Shown piece by piece: positions 48,040 through 60,174 of a stretch of DNA of 64,000 nucleotides (position 1 is its first letter; each line of letters opens with the position of its first letter). The stretch covers positions 42,471 to 106,470 of the forward strand of contig JAECUM010016761.1 of NCBI GenBank assembly GCA_016617855.1, in the 5' to 3' direction. A program made the position numbers and the translations under genes. Below the pieces are notes generated by a model. It was not told where the DNA came from. It did no database searches and saw only the letters and a program-made list of their open reading frames with translations. Origin of the DNA: Megalonaias nervosa (Eukaryota; Mollusca; Bivalvia; Unionida; Unionidae).

Positions 48040-48205
48040 AGATCCAACCCAGTTTAGTTATATTAGGTATTTTATGACAAAACAAGCAAGTTACTTAGTA
48101 CCGACGGTAAAGCGTCTTGCCCGGGGACATATTAGTGGTAGTGACTCCAGAAAGCTAACCACTGAGCCACTGTGGCTCCTAAATTCGAACCGTATATTTA
48201 TATAT
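48040..48205 (-). mobile_element. tRNA-derived SINE-like fragment
   Basis: On the minus strand it reads GGAGCCACAGTGGCTCAGTG, GTTAGC, then CGGGCAAGACGCTTTACC, a layout like CORE/MIR-type SINEs. No clear tail or target duplication. Confidence 0.35.
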
Positions 48206-48499
48206 TTACAAAATGTCACAGTTATCTGCAAAATGAAACACATATCACTTCTGACAGTATCCATTTTATAATATTTCTGAAGCTTGAAGACTGACTGAAC
48301 CAAAGTCATTACATTTCAGCTGTATGTCATCATTATGTGGACAGGAACAACTAAATTTATTGAATGATTTACAGAGCTATCTCGATCAACATATTCCTCT
48401 AACAGATTGATATAGCAGAGTTGTTTCTCTTTCCGCCTCCCAGGAGTATCGATGATATAATTTAAATACATTACTTTATGTTTTACTGTATAGAAACAA

Positions 48500-49330
48500 T
48501 AATACCTAGCCTGAAGAGGACTTTGAGGTATGGCCAGGAGAGCTAGAACTATCACCAGGTTGAAAAGTTCTTTTCTTTGTAGTTTTGCCATACCTCAGTT
48601 TCCTTTGTGATTGGGTAGACTGCAAGATTATTTTATGGCATGTCACAAGCTTTCGATAGTTTATATTTAATGGTCCACGAACAGTGTGTCCTAAAACAAG
48701 TTGAAAAAGATTAAATCCAAGGGATTTTTCAGCCGACTGTCTAACAGCAAACAACAATTAGCGTACACCTTTGTCCCAGTCTTTTCTGGTACCAAAGAAA
48801 TATGACCTTATCACATTCTTCAAAGTCTGATGAAATCTTTCCAATGCCCCGTGGTTTTAGGTGATACGCACGACTTGAACTGTTGAATACCTAATTCATA
48901 CATAATTTGTTTAAAGGTCCATGACATAAATTAGAACCGTGATCAAATTGGATGGACGTAGGAAGGCCAAAAGGTGTAAAGAACTTTATTAAGGCCTTGA
49001 CTGTAGCTTAATCTTAATATTCCGTAAAAGAATCATTTCTGGAAACTTTGTTGACGCACACATAATGGTCAACAAGTATTGGTTGCCTGACTTGGTCTTT
49101 GGTAAAGGACTTCTAAATGGTTTATCAAATGCAGAAAGTAGTTTGTAAATTGGCTTTGGATCTCTTATGGTTAGTTTTGCCTACCATTTGACAAAAGTTA
49201 CAGGATCTACAGTAGTTAGAAACAACACTTCTAATTTTAGGTCAATACAAATGATGTTAGATCTTGTTATAGGTTTTATTGACTCCCAGATGACCAGCAA
49301 AGGGAGTTTCATGGACTAAACTTAGAATCT
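48500..49330 (-). pseudogene. Gypsy integrase remnant
   Basis: Fragments in several frames: ETPFAGHLGVNKTYNKI (HHCC zinc domain, about 49310-49260), CRSCNFCQMVGK, PLPKTKSGNQYLLTIMCAST-like sequence near 49090-49040, GALERFHQTLKN (catalytic Glu, about 48850) and LLFAVRQSAEKSLGFNLFQL then GHTVRGPLN (48680-48757). Many stops. Confidence 0.7.
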
Positions 49331-50265
49331 CCTGACTTAGCTGTTACAGTTTGATAGCTAGTTGATCATTCGTTATCAACGGGTAATTGGGTGGTCTAAA
49401 TTTTCTCATAACGACATTTATAAAAATAGCAAACTGTTACCTCTTCGAGTCAGATTCGCTAATAGCCCCCTCAATCAAACAGGAGATCTAAGGTATTTTT
49501 CGGTTCGATGACAAGTGATTGTCATTTGTCACCCTGCTTAGACATAAGAGAATGAGTGGTTAAAAGAGGATCACAATGAACAACACCTTTGGATTGATCA
49601 ATAACAGGAGCAAAAGTGACCTCATCAAAAGCCTGACCGCTATATGTGGCAGCTAAAGGAATAGCTTCCTGATCAACTTCATTCTCAAGCACTCTTTTTG
49701 CCATACCAATGTTAACTACACAATCTGGGTATAAATCAGGGATTTCATTCTTAATAGGATCAAATATTTTGATCCAAACAAGGCTTGTCAATTGCAATTG
49801 GATTAGCTACAACCTTATTTCCATTTAAATCATTGCCAAGCAATAAATGAACACCCTTAAAGGGCAAGAAATTCACAGCGATAATATTCAATGACCCTGA
49901 AACTAAGTCTGATGTTAAATTAACATTATAGAGAGGAATCTGAAAAATGCTGCACTCTACTCCCTGAACAAGAACACTTTCAGAAAAAGAAGGCTTCTCA
50001 GACAAAGGTAAAATTTTTAACAATAAAAGACTGTGAAGCACCTGCTTCATTTAATATTTTAATAGATATATGATTGGTCAAATCACCTGTAAGTAATATA
50101 GAACCCTTCGATATCAATGGCTCACAATTATCCATAATAGAATCAGATTGAGGTTTATTTGATCCAACAAATATATTGTTTCCAATACTTGAACATGACC
50201 TTGACCTATGAGAAACAATATCATTTGGTATTGCTCTGTCTTTATTATGATGGTTATTTTTTAAC

Positions 50266-50420
50266 ATTTTTTTTTTTTTTTTTTTTTTTTTTATTATTAT
50301 TATCCCTGTAATAGGTTGACCATTGGGTCGGGGAACCATCCCAAGGTCACCTTACAATCAAACATTTCTTGTTTCCAGATAAATTAGGGATAATAAATAT
50401 AATCTATAAAAAAGAAAGAC

Positions 50421-50455
<35 letters not shown>

Positions 50456-51199
50456 ATGCACACATGCGTATGGCACACAATCTCTTTAGATACTCAGTCT
50501 AAATAGACAAATACATGTAGGTGATATAGACTTTTGAAAATAGTGTTTTGTTCCTGTTTACCATCCAATCAGATACAAGTTACCTATTCATTTGTTGAGG
50601 TCCATTTTTGAAGAAATTGGTCCTCTTTTTTATTTACCTTAGCAGCGTATTTTTCAATGTTCTTATACATTACAACTCTCTGCTTAAAAGAATAAATGGA
50701 AGTATTTTGCATATTAAATCTGCAAGTATAAATATAATATTTTGCCAAAGTAAGCAAGAAATTACACAAACTGTCCAGTTGTTCACTTCCTAAAAGTGTT
50801 TCTTTTTTGGACAAATGTACAATATTTGGGCAAGAAGGTGCAAAATGTTCAATAAAACTGTACCAGAACTGTGAAGTAATATTGCAATCGTAGAAGAGAT
50901 GTTCAATACTTTCATTCTCTCTCTTACAGAACATACATTTGTTGTCGTCCAATATGTTAATTCTTTTCAAAAATCATTAGTAGCGATTATTCTGTGGATT
51001 AATTTAAAGTTAAAAGAGATCAACTTGGTATCCTTGGTACAACATTTCGCCCGGCTATAAATCTCAGACCACTCCTCACTACTTATATTTTTATTTAGTA
51101 CTTGCATCCAAGATTCTTGCTTAGCAGTATGTTGCCTTTTAGCCTTTTTTAAAAGATCTTTGTAAACAAACTTGAGTGAATTATGTTTTTGCAGGTCCA
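50266..51199 (-). mobile_element. 5'-truncated LINE inserted in the gypsy element
   Basis: A perfect 12 bp target duplication TTATTTTTTAAC (50254-50265 and 51200-51211) bounds 934 bp ending in poly(A) (poly-T at 50267-50291 on the + strand). The coding part (50584-51200) is a LINE C-terminus with the zinc-finger CMFCKRENESIEHLFYDCN preceding QFWYSFIEHF, in two frames. A (AC)n microsatellite lies in its 3' part at 50420-50453. The gypsy zinc-knuckle frame continues across the insertion. Confidence 0.85.
50420..50453. repeat. (AC)n microsatellite
   Basis: About 17 AC units in the 3' untranslated part of the LINE. Confidence 0.9.
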
Positions 51200-52612
51200 T
51201 TATTTTTTAACTTAAAGCAATCAGAAATAACATGCCCCATTTGTTTGCAATAACTGCACATAGGAAGAGATAAGGATTTCTGATCAGTCTTATCAGACGT
51301 TGGATTATTATTAGTTGTACCAGAAGGAAATTTTTAAGTACTAACTTGAGCTTGATTTGGTCTCTTATGAACCATCTGCTAAGAGGAAACATTGTTGACA
51401 AATGAAACTTTGTGAGCCAAAGAATACTCGTCAGCTATACGAGCAACATTTTCTCAGTTATCTGTCTTGTGTTCATCAAGGTAAATTTTGTCTTCACTAT
51501 GGACGTAGTTCTTGAACTCTTCGACATATATATATATTGTCTAAGTTTGTCATAATCTTTATTAATCATTTTAGATGTACACCACCGGTCAAATAGTTGT
51601 TCATTTTCCCTAGCAAACTCGACATGTGTTTGGCTATTTTCTTTCTTGCAATTCCGAAACCTCTGTCGATGTGACTCATATACCAACTCATGACCTTCAA
51701 GATACATTCCTTGACTAATTCATAGTCGGCACTTGCTTGTACTGACAGTAAAGTATCAACTTCATGATCTTTGCCAATAAGGACACTATGTAATAATAAA
51801 GTCCAGTACTCTTTCGGCTATTTCAAAATCTCGGTTATTTTTTCAAAATGTGAAATGTATTGATTTACATCGTGTTCGTTATTAGAGGATTCTAGTCTAA
51901 TATTTGTGTAAAATTCAAAAATTGAACCGTCATGAGCTGGATGCTTCGTGCTTGCCAGTTCCATTTATTTTTTCTAATTGCATTTTTATATTTCGTTCTT
52001 CTTTCTGTAATTGCAATTTCATTTGGAAATCTTTTTGTATCTGTCTCACTCTTTCTTTTTTCCTGCATTTGCATCTCTTTTTCATGCATTTTCAGTTTCA
52101 CCTCAACTTCTTTATCTTCATTTTGCATTTGTAATTCATCTCCATTTCTTTTTCTTCTGTTTTTGGAGTTTGCATTTGTTTCTGTCTTTTTTCTGTTTGT
52201 ATTTGAAGCTCATGTTTCCTTAACTCCATTTCATTCTTGTATTCTAATTTAAATTACTTACCTTGAAAATTAGAGCCAGGGTCTGACATACTAATCAAAC
52301 TCAAAGCACTTTTGTCCAAAATATTCTTCTGTACCAGATAGTGAACCAAAATAGTTGTATTTCTTATTTTAACAAAGATGGCTTTGCCTCTGAAATATCA
52401 TATTGTCTGGCAAGTTGGAGCAATTTGTCCTTTCTGAGGTCTCTAACCGTTCATGGCTAGGATTTAATATAAAGTTCTCCACTTTAGCTGACATTGTGAA
52501 TGCTTGTTGGTTTCACTATATAAAACAAAAATATTACAGACTGAGATAATTCCGAAATGAAATTAATTTAAATTTCTCTGAAATTCGTATCCCGGAGAAG
52601 CCCCCAACTTTC

Positions 52613-53515
52613 TGTTACAGCTCAATGATCACAAACTTACGTAATAGAAAAGATGCAAAACCAACACCTTTTATAAGACTTATCAAACAATTTCATTATT
52701 AAAATTAGAAATTAACTATGTGAGATGAGGATAACAGGATTATGAAATGATTCAAAACTAGTCCTTATAAAGGTCTATAAAAGTCCTAAATGAACGAAAA
52801 GTTTCTTATAAATTTCAACATCAGAAATGTACTATTCCTTCAAGAACATATACATCAAGATGGTATTTTCCAGAATTCCTTCAAATAATTTATATCAGTT
52901 CCAGATTAGCATTATTACAGTCCAAATAATGAGCACTTTCTATTGCCACTAAACAGTCCAAACAAATATTTTTACTCTCGAATACAATTTAAGTACATAC
53001 AACACACGTCTACTGACTCACAACAGGAACACAATAAGTACGAGTGACTCCAAATATTGGAAAGAATCTGAATGCTGAAGTTTTTCCTAATGTAAACTGT
53101 ATATTGAGACAGTACTTCGCAAAAGACCCCACGTGACAGCATACATTATTGATTTTGCACTGAATTAATAATATTCATCTGACCTCTCACAACCAGTGGG
53201 AAGCTACATAATTATTTTGGAAACCTAGAAATCCCATCAGTCACTGAGAAACTATGCCATAGGCTACATTTTAAGTTTTATTATTAAAATTGTTATTAAT
53301 AATTATAAACACATAAATAAACATCTATTTATAAATCCTATGCAATTTGCGTTCTTAACAGAGCAATGTCAGGTACACAATTTATAACAAAATATATTCT
53401 ATACAGTTTACAACTATGAATAAAACTTTCGAAAATTAAATGCAATCATGCACCAGGAGTTACAAAAATATAGATATACGTAACAATTGCAATACAGCAA
53501 AATGCTATTGTCACA
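52613..53515 (-). repeat. LTR of the gypsy element
   Basis: On the minus strand it starts TGTGACAATAGCATTTTGC and ends GAGCTGTAACA, followed after five bases by a primer-binding-site-like sequence, giving about 903 bp. No second LTR to compare, so limits are inferred. Confidence 0.5.
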
Positions 53516-53989
53516 TCTCCACATTCCAGGCCACTGGCACATTAGCCCACTCGAGACTACAGGCACATAAAAAAATTCAGTGTTAGAGCATATTTGGAAT
53601 ACTATTGGAATTTAATTGGGATTCAATTCATTTGTATTTGTGACAAAAAGGTTTGACTACATGGAATTAAATTCACAATCCTAAGGTTTTTTAAATTTAC
53701 TTTTGATTCTAAGAAAATAAATTATTTGTTGAATTTTTATTTTAAAAAAAACCATGTTAGTTTACGCTCCTTCTTGTTATTTAGTTTAAAATCATAGATT
53801 AGTAACAGAAAATTGGAGGTGCGTGTATGGGATACGAATTTCTCTAACATATTTCGGAAAACATTCTTTAGGATATTGTTATTCCTTGGTTTTATTACAT
53901 CATATATTTTAGAAATCTTCAGTTAAACTAGCAAGCTTTTGCGAAATCATCTGAAATGGAGAATTTTACTTAAAATTCTACCCTGGAAT

Positions 53990-54340
53990 GGTTAGAGTCC
54001 ATAAAGAAAAAGATGAATTACTACAGCTTGTCGGTCAATATGATCTCTCTGTGGTGAAGACTTCTTTAATGAAGCAAGAAATATAAAAAAAAAATTGGTC
54101 CAATATTTGGTGGAAAAGAATTTGTTAGATAAAAGTGGTTTGGGTTTGATTAGGATGTGACTTCTGAAATTTCTGAAATGAAAATCACAGAATTCAAATT
54201 AAAACACAAGATAGAAATAGAGTTAAAAAAAGCTTCCGTTAAAAAAACAAAAAGAAAAGAGACAAATGGAATTAGAGAAGCAAAAGGGTAGAGACGAATG
54301 CTGTCTTCATAAAATGGTTCTGGCAGACCCAAAAGTCACA
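53990..54340 (+). mobile_element. Fragment of gypsy gag, + strand
   Basis: KKKDELLQLVGQYDLSVVKT followed by a lysine-rich coiled-coil stretch (54225-54290) repeats the gag N-terminus of the gypsy copies at 52494 (minus strand) and 60344 (plus strand). No other part is recognisable. Confidence 0.5.
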
Positions 54341-56750
54341 TCTCAGTGGTGCGTGAGTCTGGATCATACTAGTGTATCATAACTTGGCCATTGGAACCAC
54401 CTTGACGTACCACAACAACTGGAAGCCAACTAGGAATTATCGCTCAGGCAAATGCCCAAATGTTGACTACTCGACAAGATGCCAGAACACTCAGGGATTG
54501 TTTCTATAACAGCGAAGTGGTATTTGCCGCTGTATCCACCCAGGTTATGTGCACCAATGAATATTTTTCACCAGCACTGAGACAAAAATTATCTTGATTG
54601 TTAATAAAAAAAGAACATACTTGTTCGGTTAACCATTACTGGGCGAAGACGATCTTTGGACACACAAGGTAGAGGCATAATTGATGTGTTTTCAAATTAA
54701 GATTGTGCTAGACCATCGGAACGCACAACTTAAGAAAATTTAAATATTACCAAGGCCAATATTTTTTTTTATAATTGTATGATAGTTATACCAGTAAAAA
54801 CAAGGGCAATTGGCAAGGAGTGCGTGTGCATTTTGTATCTGGACGTGATGAGTCCGGACAAGGTTTATCAGTTGTGCAATTGTGCTATGCGATTGTATTA
54901 TTAATAGATGAATTATGATAGTCTTTTAATGCTACTGATGTGAAAAACTGACAAGCGTTGCAACAGATGTGAGAAGAAACAAAAAAAAACAAAAAAAAAA
55001 ACGCGCGTCTTTGTAGATGCCATTTCTGGATTTGCTGTAGCAGCAACTGTTGGTCTTGGAGTGACAGGAAGTGCAGCCACGGCAACCATCACAGGTGCAC
55101 TGAGCGGAATTATTGCCTGATCTATATGGATACCAACTGGTTTCTGGTGGTGCTAGCAAATTAATTTTGATATGATTACATTCATGTGCACTTGTGAATC
55201 CAGAACTGCTTGCAATGGCACAAAGCAGCCTCAACACAATTAGTAAGATGTATTCGGAGCCAAAATAGTACGGCTGAGTTCAAGACCATTTTGGCGGACA
55301 CAGAAAATCACTGATAACTCCGAGCATAGATAAGAAACCGCGTAGCAGATTTACAGACAATAAAACTCGAGTTAGAACAAAAATAATTTGTCATAGGTGG
55401 TTTTTTGCCCATCACTGCTCTGCGTCACTATATGACTCTTGCTTGGGCCACTTTACTTTCATGGATTATTAATTCTAATAGTCCATGGGTTGCGTAAGGT
55501 GTGTGGCTTTTATGCTACAATGGGAAAATGTTATGGGGAATGGGTTGTGACCTAGAAAAGTAATCAAAATCCTAAACAACCATAATGACACTACTAAGAT
55601 TACTCAAGTTGAAGAAACCGCTTGCTCAAATTGTCCAACCGTTATGGATTTTTTTGTAAAACATACCTGCATACCCTTCAGAATATTTTTATAGATCTAA
55701 ATATCGAAGAAAAAATTAGTATCATTACACTCTGATGAATATTTCTGCAAATATTCAAAGTAACAGTTCTGAAACTTCTGTAAATTGTAAAAATGAACTT
55801 CAGAATACAGCTGCTTCTGTTATTATTTCATAATTCTTTCAAGCTAAGTAATAAGCACATCTTTATAAACCTATGGTGATTTTTTAATTCTTCTATATTT
55901 ACAAGTTAAATAAATTAGCTTCAGAGTATTTGATTTCTTATACATAAGAAATTCTGCTTAGGTTATCCAGTGATATTAGGTGTCGATACATGAAACTGAA
56001 CAAAGGGCCATTTTAAACAGTGAAAGCAGTGATGTAAGAAAAATATATACTAGCTCATAAAACTAACATCACAAACTCGTAAAATATATTGTAATCTATT
56101 GTTTTCAAATGATTTATCGTTGATCGGCACAGACGCATCATTGTGCTCGTAAACAAGATCATGCAGAGATATTCTAGCTAAAGGAAACTAAATATTTCGT
56201 GCCATTGTATATATTATTACAGACGACTATATCCGCAAATTTTGTGAAAGACATCAGATATCTGTCGGCATATATATGTTGGTCCATGATGTTCAAATAC
56301 CAAGAAAATTTTTTCCAAATCATTTGTCCACGTTCATGCCTCAATGGAGCTATCAAATTCATATTACCTATTATCAACCGAATAGAAGAAAAATAACAGT
56401 TTATTTAGGCACTTTGTTTCCCTTTTCAGTTTAATATTTAAATTTTTATTTATTTCATTTAACTGAAGATGGCGGCTACATTTTACCATAGATGTCCTTG
56501 CTAGCCTATGACCGTAGATTCACTTTGTTATACTTTGTCAGTGGATCTGAGCAATGATGAAATTCATGGTAAACAATCATCCATCTCTATTATTTTCCAG
56601 CATGTATTAAACCAATAGTCATAATCGTAAGAAAACGTTAATATACAGAACAGCGGCTGTTTGCAAAGAAAATAATGGGGCTTTTCAATTTAAACTAGTT
56701 ATACTTTAGTGATTATATATATAAGAAGGTCGTAATGAAAAAGGCAATAT
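54341..56750. other. Non-coding or undeciphered DNA
   Basis: Mostly AT-rich with no assigned gene. Two short open stretches may be element relics: about 54420-54595 (AQMLTTRQDARTLRDCF then EVVFAAVSTQV) and about 55005-55120 (FVDAISGFAVAATVGLGVTG, hydrophobic). I cannot assign either. Confidence 0.35.
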
Positions 56751-56756
56751 ATTTTG

Positions 56757-56792
<36 letters not shown>
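56757..56792. repeat. (TC)n microsatellite
   Basis: About 17 TC units. Confidence 0.9.
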
Positions 56793-56794
<2 letters not shown>

Positions 56795-57009
56795 ACCATT
56801 ACAATGCTACAGCTTCACCACTACTATATTATCCGCTAGACATTTTGTTTCTCTTACACTCGCTGTCCCAAATTATATGCTGACTATTCTTCGCAATGGA
56901 ACTACCTGTTCTCATGAAAAAAGTAATATGTTTATAACAGAAGTATATTTTCGTGTGTGTGTGTGTCTGTTTGTGACTTAGATTTGTAATGCAGCTTTAA
57001 CAATTTTTC

Positions 57010-57275
57010 ATTCATATCGTCATGATGTCTGCATTGTAGCAGTTCATACTGATGTCCAGCACTGGGACATCATGCCACAGACATGTATCATCATGTACCA
57101 CCTGAAACCACACCGACGAGTCAGAAAAGTAACTGGTTAATGCTGAACACCAAGTCAGGCAGCTGCTGGTAACATTTTTATGAGTCTTTGGTATGACTCA
57201 GATGTGGCTCAAACCCGAGATCTTCCGATACCGAGTCGGACACTCTAACCACTTATGCCACTGGAGAGGTCAATA
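57010..57275 (-). mobile_element. tRNA-derived SINE, minus strand
   Basis: On the complement: CCTCTCCAGTGGCATAAGTG, GTTAGAGTGTCCGACTCGG and GGGTTTGAGCC make a tRNA-like head. The body shares GACATCATGCC..CAGACATGTA-type sequence with the SINE at 43217-43508. Confidence 0.7.
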
Positions 57276-57277
57276 CA

Positions 57278-57378
57278 TACATACATACATAAATACATAT
57301 AAGCATGCATACACACATACATACGTCGGTACATACATGCGTGCGAGCTTGCATACATGCATACATATGTTCATACAT
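57278..57378. repeat. (CATA)n microsatellite
   Basis: Imperfect CATA/CATG tetranucleotide repeats next to the head of the SINE. Confidence 0.8.
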
Positions 57379-57563
57379 AACATACACTTAGGACTTGTCA
57401 CTAAATGTAGCTGCTACGTACAGTAATTCGCAAATATTGTGTTTTACATCTGTTTTGCACAAATTCTAATTTATGTTAAGGTGTGCAAACAGGAATGGTA
57501 GAATGTGAATCATTTAAAACATGTTAGATTTGGCGCACCTTGCATTTTTACAAATAAAAAACT

Positions 57564-57616
57564 GTGTGTGTGTCTGTGTGTGAGTATGTGTGTGTATGTG
57601 TGTGTGTGTGTGTTTG
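57564..57616. repeat. (GT)n microsatellite
   Basis: Imperfect GT repeat; sequence after it (TTGTGACTTAGATTT, then the SINE body) repeats 56955-57010, so the microsatellite marks the tail of a SINE copy. Confidence 0.85.
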
Positions 57617-57629
57617 TGACTTAGATTTT

Positions 57630-57790
57630 TAATGTAGCTTTAACAATTTTTCACTCATATTGCCACGATGTTTGCATTGTAGCAGTTCATACTGATGTCC
57701 AGCACTGGGACATCATGCCGCAGACATGTAGCATCATCTACCACCTGAAACCAGGCCGCTGAGTCAGAAGAGTAACCGCGCTAGAAGTCA
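57630..57790 (-). mobile_element. SINE fragment, minus strand
   Basis: GATGTCCAGCACTGGGACAT, CATGCCGCAGACATGTAGCA and CACCTGAAACCAGGCCG match the body of the copies at 57010 and 58705. The tRNA head is missing. Confidence 0.65.
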
Positions 57791-58009
57791 TAAGTTTACC
57801 CCAAATTTCCAAAGACTTCTATGCAACTTCAGTTGTAAATTAGAGAGCCTGATGTGTACATTCTATACATACATTTTTCGCTATTCAGTGCAAGAATACA
57901 GATCTCACAACTTGCCAAATATATATCAACCACACATCTGCATGTTTTCTCTTCATCAACATTCCGTACCGTCAGCAGTTCGTGCCATAGAAACTATATA
58001 ACTAGCCCT

Positions 58010-58310
58010 TAACACAGGGAACTATTTTTACTATGCCACCTTAGGCCAGTCAATTCATGGTTTCAAGGCATATTTCGCCAGTACAACTGCATCACGTTTG
58101 CCACCATGGCGACAAAAACGGTGTCTGCCGAGTCTCTTCTTGTTTAATCCTTTGTGTAATTCACTAGTCTCCTACTGTAAATACTGCCCTGCAGTCACAC
58201 CACCAATGTACACCACTAGGTTTTAATAGGGACTATGGTACGACAGGGACACTCTGGTGCTTTTGACCTGAATTCACTAAAAGTCAACCATGGCATCATG
58301 GAAACTCACT
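58010..58310 (+). repeat. Interspersed repeat R1, copy 2
   Basis: Matches 44270-44580 block by block: GGGAACTATTTTTACTATGC, TTTTAATAGGGACTATGG and GACCTGAATTCACTAAAAGT. Confidence 0.55.
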
Positions 58311-58474
58311 AACACTTCACTCCATGACGTTTCCTCCTACTAATTGGCTAATTATTTCCGGCTAAGGAATATTTCCATTGCACAGAGTTCTAATAATCAA
58401 ACAAGTAATCACACAAATCTAAGAATTCCTTACAACAGGACACTATAACCAAATGCGCATACCCCAAATTTATT

Positions 58475-58690
58475 ACAGTATGGTCTCCAAAGTGGTGGAT
58501 TTGTCCGAAGCGTGTTATGTCATACTAGAGTCTATTTGCAGGACAATCAGTCAATCAATAAATTATTTATCAGTCAGTCAATAACAGCAAGAGATATATA
58601 TTCAAATAATGATGTAATTGCCCTAAAGAACAGTTGTAGATGAAACCCTTATGGAGGTTACAGTTACTTAATGCTAGTATGTGATTTGGA
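58475..58690 (+). repeat. Interspersed repeat R2, copy 2
   Basis: Matches 47280-47470: GGTCTCCAAAGTGGTGGAT, TTGCAGGACAATCAGTCAAT, GATATATATTCAAATAATG and TACAGTTACTTAATGCTAGT. Confidence 0.6.
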
Positions 58691-58704
58691 TTTGATTTTA
58701 ATAT

Positions 58705-58870
58705 GGCTTTAACAATCTTTCAGTCATATCACTATGATGTCTGCAGTGTGACAATTTATAGTGATGTCGAGCACTAGGGCATCACACCGCAGACATGTAG
58801 CATGATGTCCCACCCAGTCACATTATTCTGACACCAGGCCGACTAGTCCTAACACTAACCTCTTAATGAC
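58705..58870 (-). mobile_element. SINE fragment, minus strand
   Basis: CATCACACCGCAGACATGTA, GATGTCCCACCCAGTCACAT, TGACACCAGGCC and AACACTAACCTCTTAATG are the inverse of the body at 43300-43440. The head is missing. Confidence 0.7.
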
Positions 58871-58994
58871 AGTCAAATCCTTGATACATATTATGTTTGT
58901 CATCAAAAGACATTCATCATATAACAGCATAATTTTCTGCTTCACAGGTATATGTAGTAGTCTACATCATGCCTTTATTTGTTTTGTCTTTCAG

Positions 58995-59270
58995 ATACTG
59001 CTAAGATTACAGAATTTTTGGCCAAAGACAACATTTCTGAGATAATGGAAAATAGCACTTTCCAACTCTACTGTCGTGTAGACAGTAATCCATACTCAGT
59101 AATCTCACTTACATTTGGTGATGTTTTGAAATCAACGACTCAAGATTCACATGAATTGATCCACAATGCTACAGCAGGATGCCTTGACGCTGGGAAGTAT
59201 ATATGCAGTGCCACCAACTCAATCATGGATGGAGTTACAGTGTCTGCAAAAATTAATTTAAAAGTCCAAT
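58995..59270 (+). CDS. Host exon encoding one immunoglobulin-like domain (phase 1-1)
   Basis: A 276 bp exon between TTTGTCTTTCAG and GTAAGT, phase 1 at both ends like 10622-10894. It has NSTFQLYCRVDSNPYSVISL with the first Cys and CLDAGKYICSATNS with the second Cys and Y.C motif. The canonical Trp after the first Cys is not obvious (LTFGDV there). Probably the next or a nearby domain of the same Ig-superfamily receptor or adhesion protein, because strand, phase and domain type agree. Confidence 0.7.
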
Positions 59271-59279
59271 GTAAGTAAA

Positions 59280-60170
59280 GGAAACCTTATTTCTATCCAC
59301 TTGCCTTGCAGTCTAAGACTCTTAGCGTTTCATACAATCAAGGCAACTAACATAATCTGGTCAGAAACTTTGTCTTGAGAGCACACTTGTAACCATCTTT
59401 TTAATTGCTGCTTATGGGAAGAAAAATAACGAAGTACTTGTACAGAAGATGAGCAGTATTGGTTGTATAAAAAATGTGCACTTCATGTTATGGTAAACAG
59501 TTGATGAAAAAGAAATGCACTTATTTGGGCTCCATGGTAGCAGTCTTGAAGATCTTGTTGTCTTTGTTTCTTCAGAATGGAAAATCATAGTGACATTGGG
59601 TCTGAACAGAAAACTTAAGATGTCTAGATGATCCTAATGGAAAAGGCAATGATTTGATATCTAATATAGTTGCTAATGTGGCTATCATAATAAATTTTGT
59701 TTGTTACCCCAGGGTGGCTGGTACATTAGCATAGGTTCTTCAGCAAATTAATTTTTATGATGTCTAGTTGCTCCTGTATGTAACTGGTGCAAGTAATTCT
59801 TCCATTATGGCCACCTTGTCATCTTTCTTGAGTAATCTTTTTTAAAACACTACAACTTCAGAACTGAAAGTCACAATGACTTGAGGTTTTTGCTAGAAGA
59901 CTTATAATAGGGTCCTTTTTTACTACCATTCTTTGGAACGCCTTTGAAATTATTTGGAGTACCCGATACTTTTAGACCTTTGATAGACTTTTTAGGACTA
60001 TTTGGGATTTAATTCACAGTACTGTAAGTTCTTTTTTAATTTACACTTTGTATTCTAGGAGATAGATTATTTATTTTAAATTTATTGACTTTTGCTCTTT
60101 TCAGTTACTTACTTTAAGACCATAGAGTCATAGCAAAAAACTGGGGAGCTCATCCAGGACATGGATCTCT
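59280..60170. other. Intron-like host DNA
   Basis: No gene or named repeat seen downstream of the second Ig exon. Confidence 0.45.
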
Positions 60171-60174
60171 TTAA

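Larger units (their letters stand above)
48300..53515 (-). mobile_element. Gypsy-type LTR retrotransposon, decayed, with RT deleted and a LINE inserted
   Basis: Read on the minus strand: LTR (53515-52613), primer-binding-site-like TTGGGGGCTTCTCCGGGAT at about 52608-52590, gag start MSAKVENFILNPSHERLE near 52494, SCAN-like gag HELVYESHRQRFRNCKKE with QTHVEFARENEQLFDRW (51435-51707), zinc knuckle CSYCKQMGHVISDC (about 51255-51210), a LINE insertion, protease region around 50050-50100 (NEAGAS where DTGAS is expected), and integrase to about 48500. Reverse transcriptase and RNase H are missing. All frames are broken. No 3' LTR was identified. Confidence 0.75.

Noticed and set aside
54420..55120. 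Possible envelope-like or capsid relic (hydrophobic AVAATVGLGVTGSAAT and a preceding open stretch)
   Set aside because: Too short, in unlinked frames, with no confirming motif.
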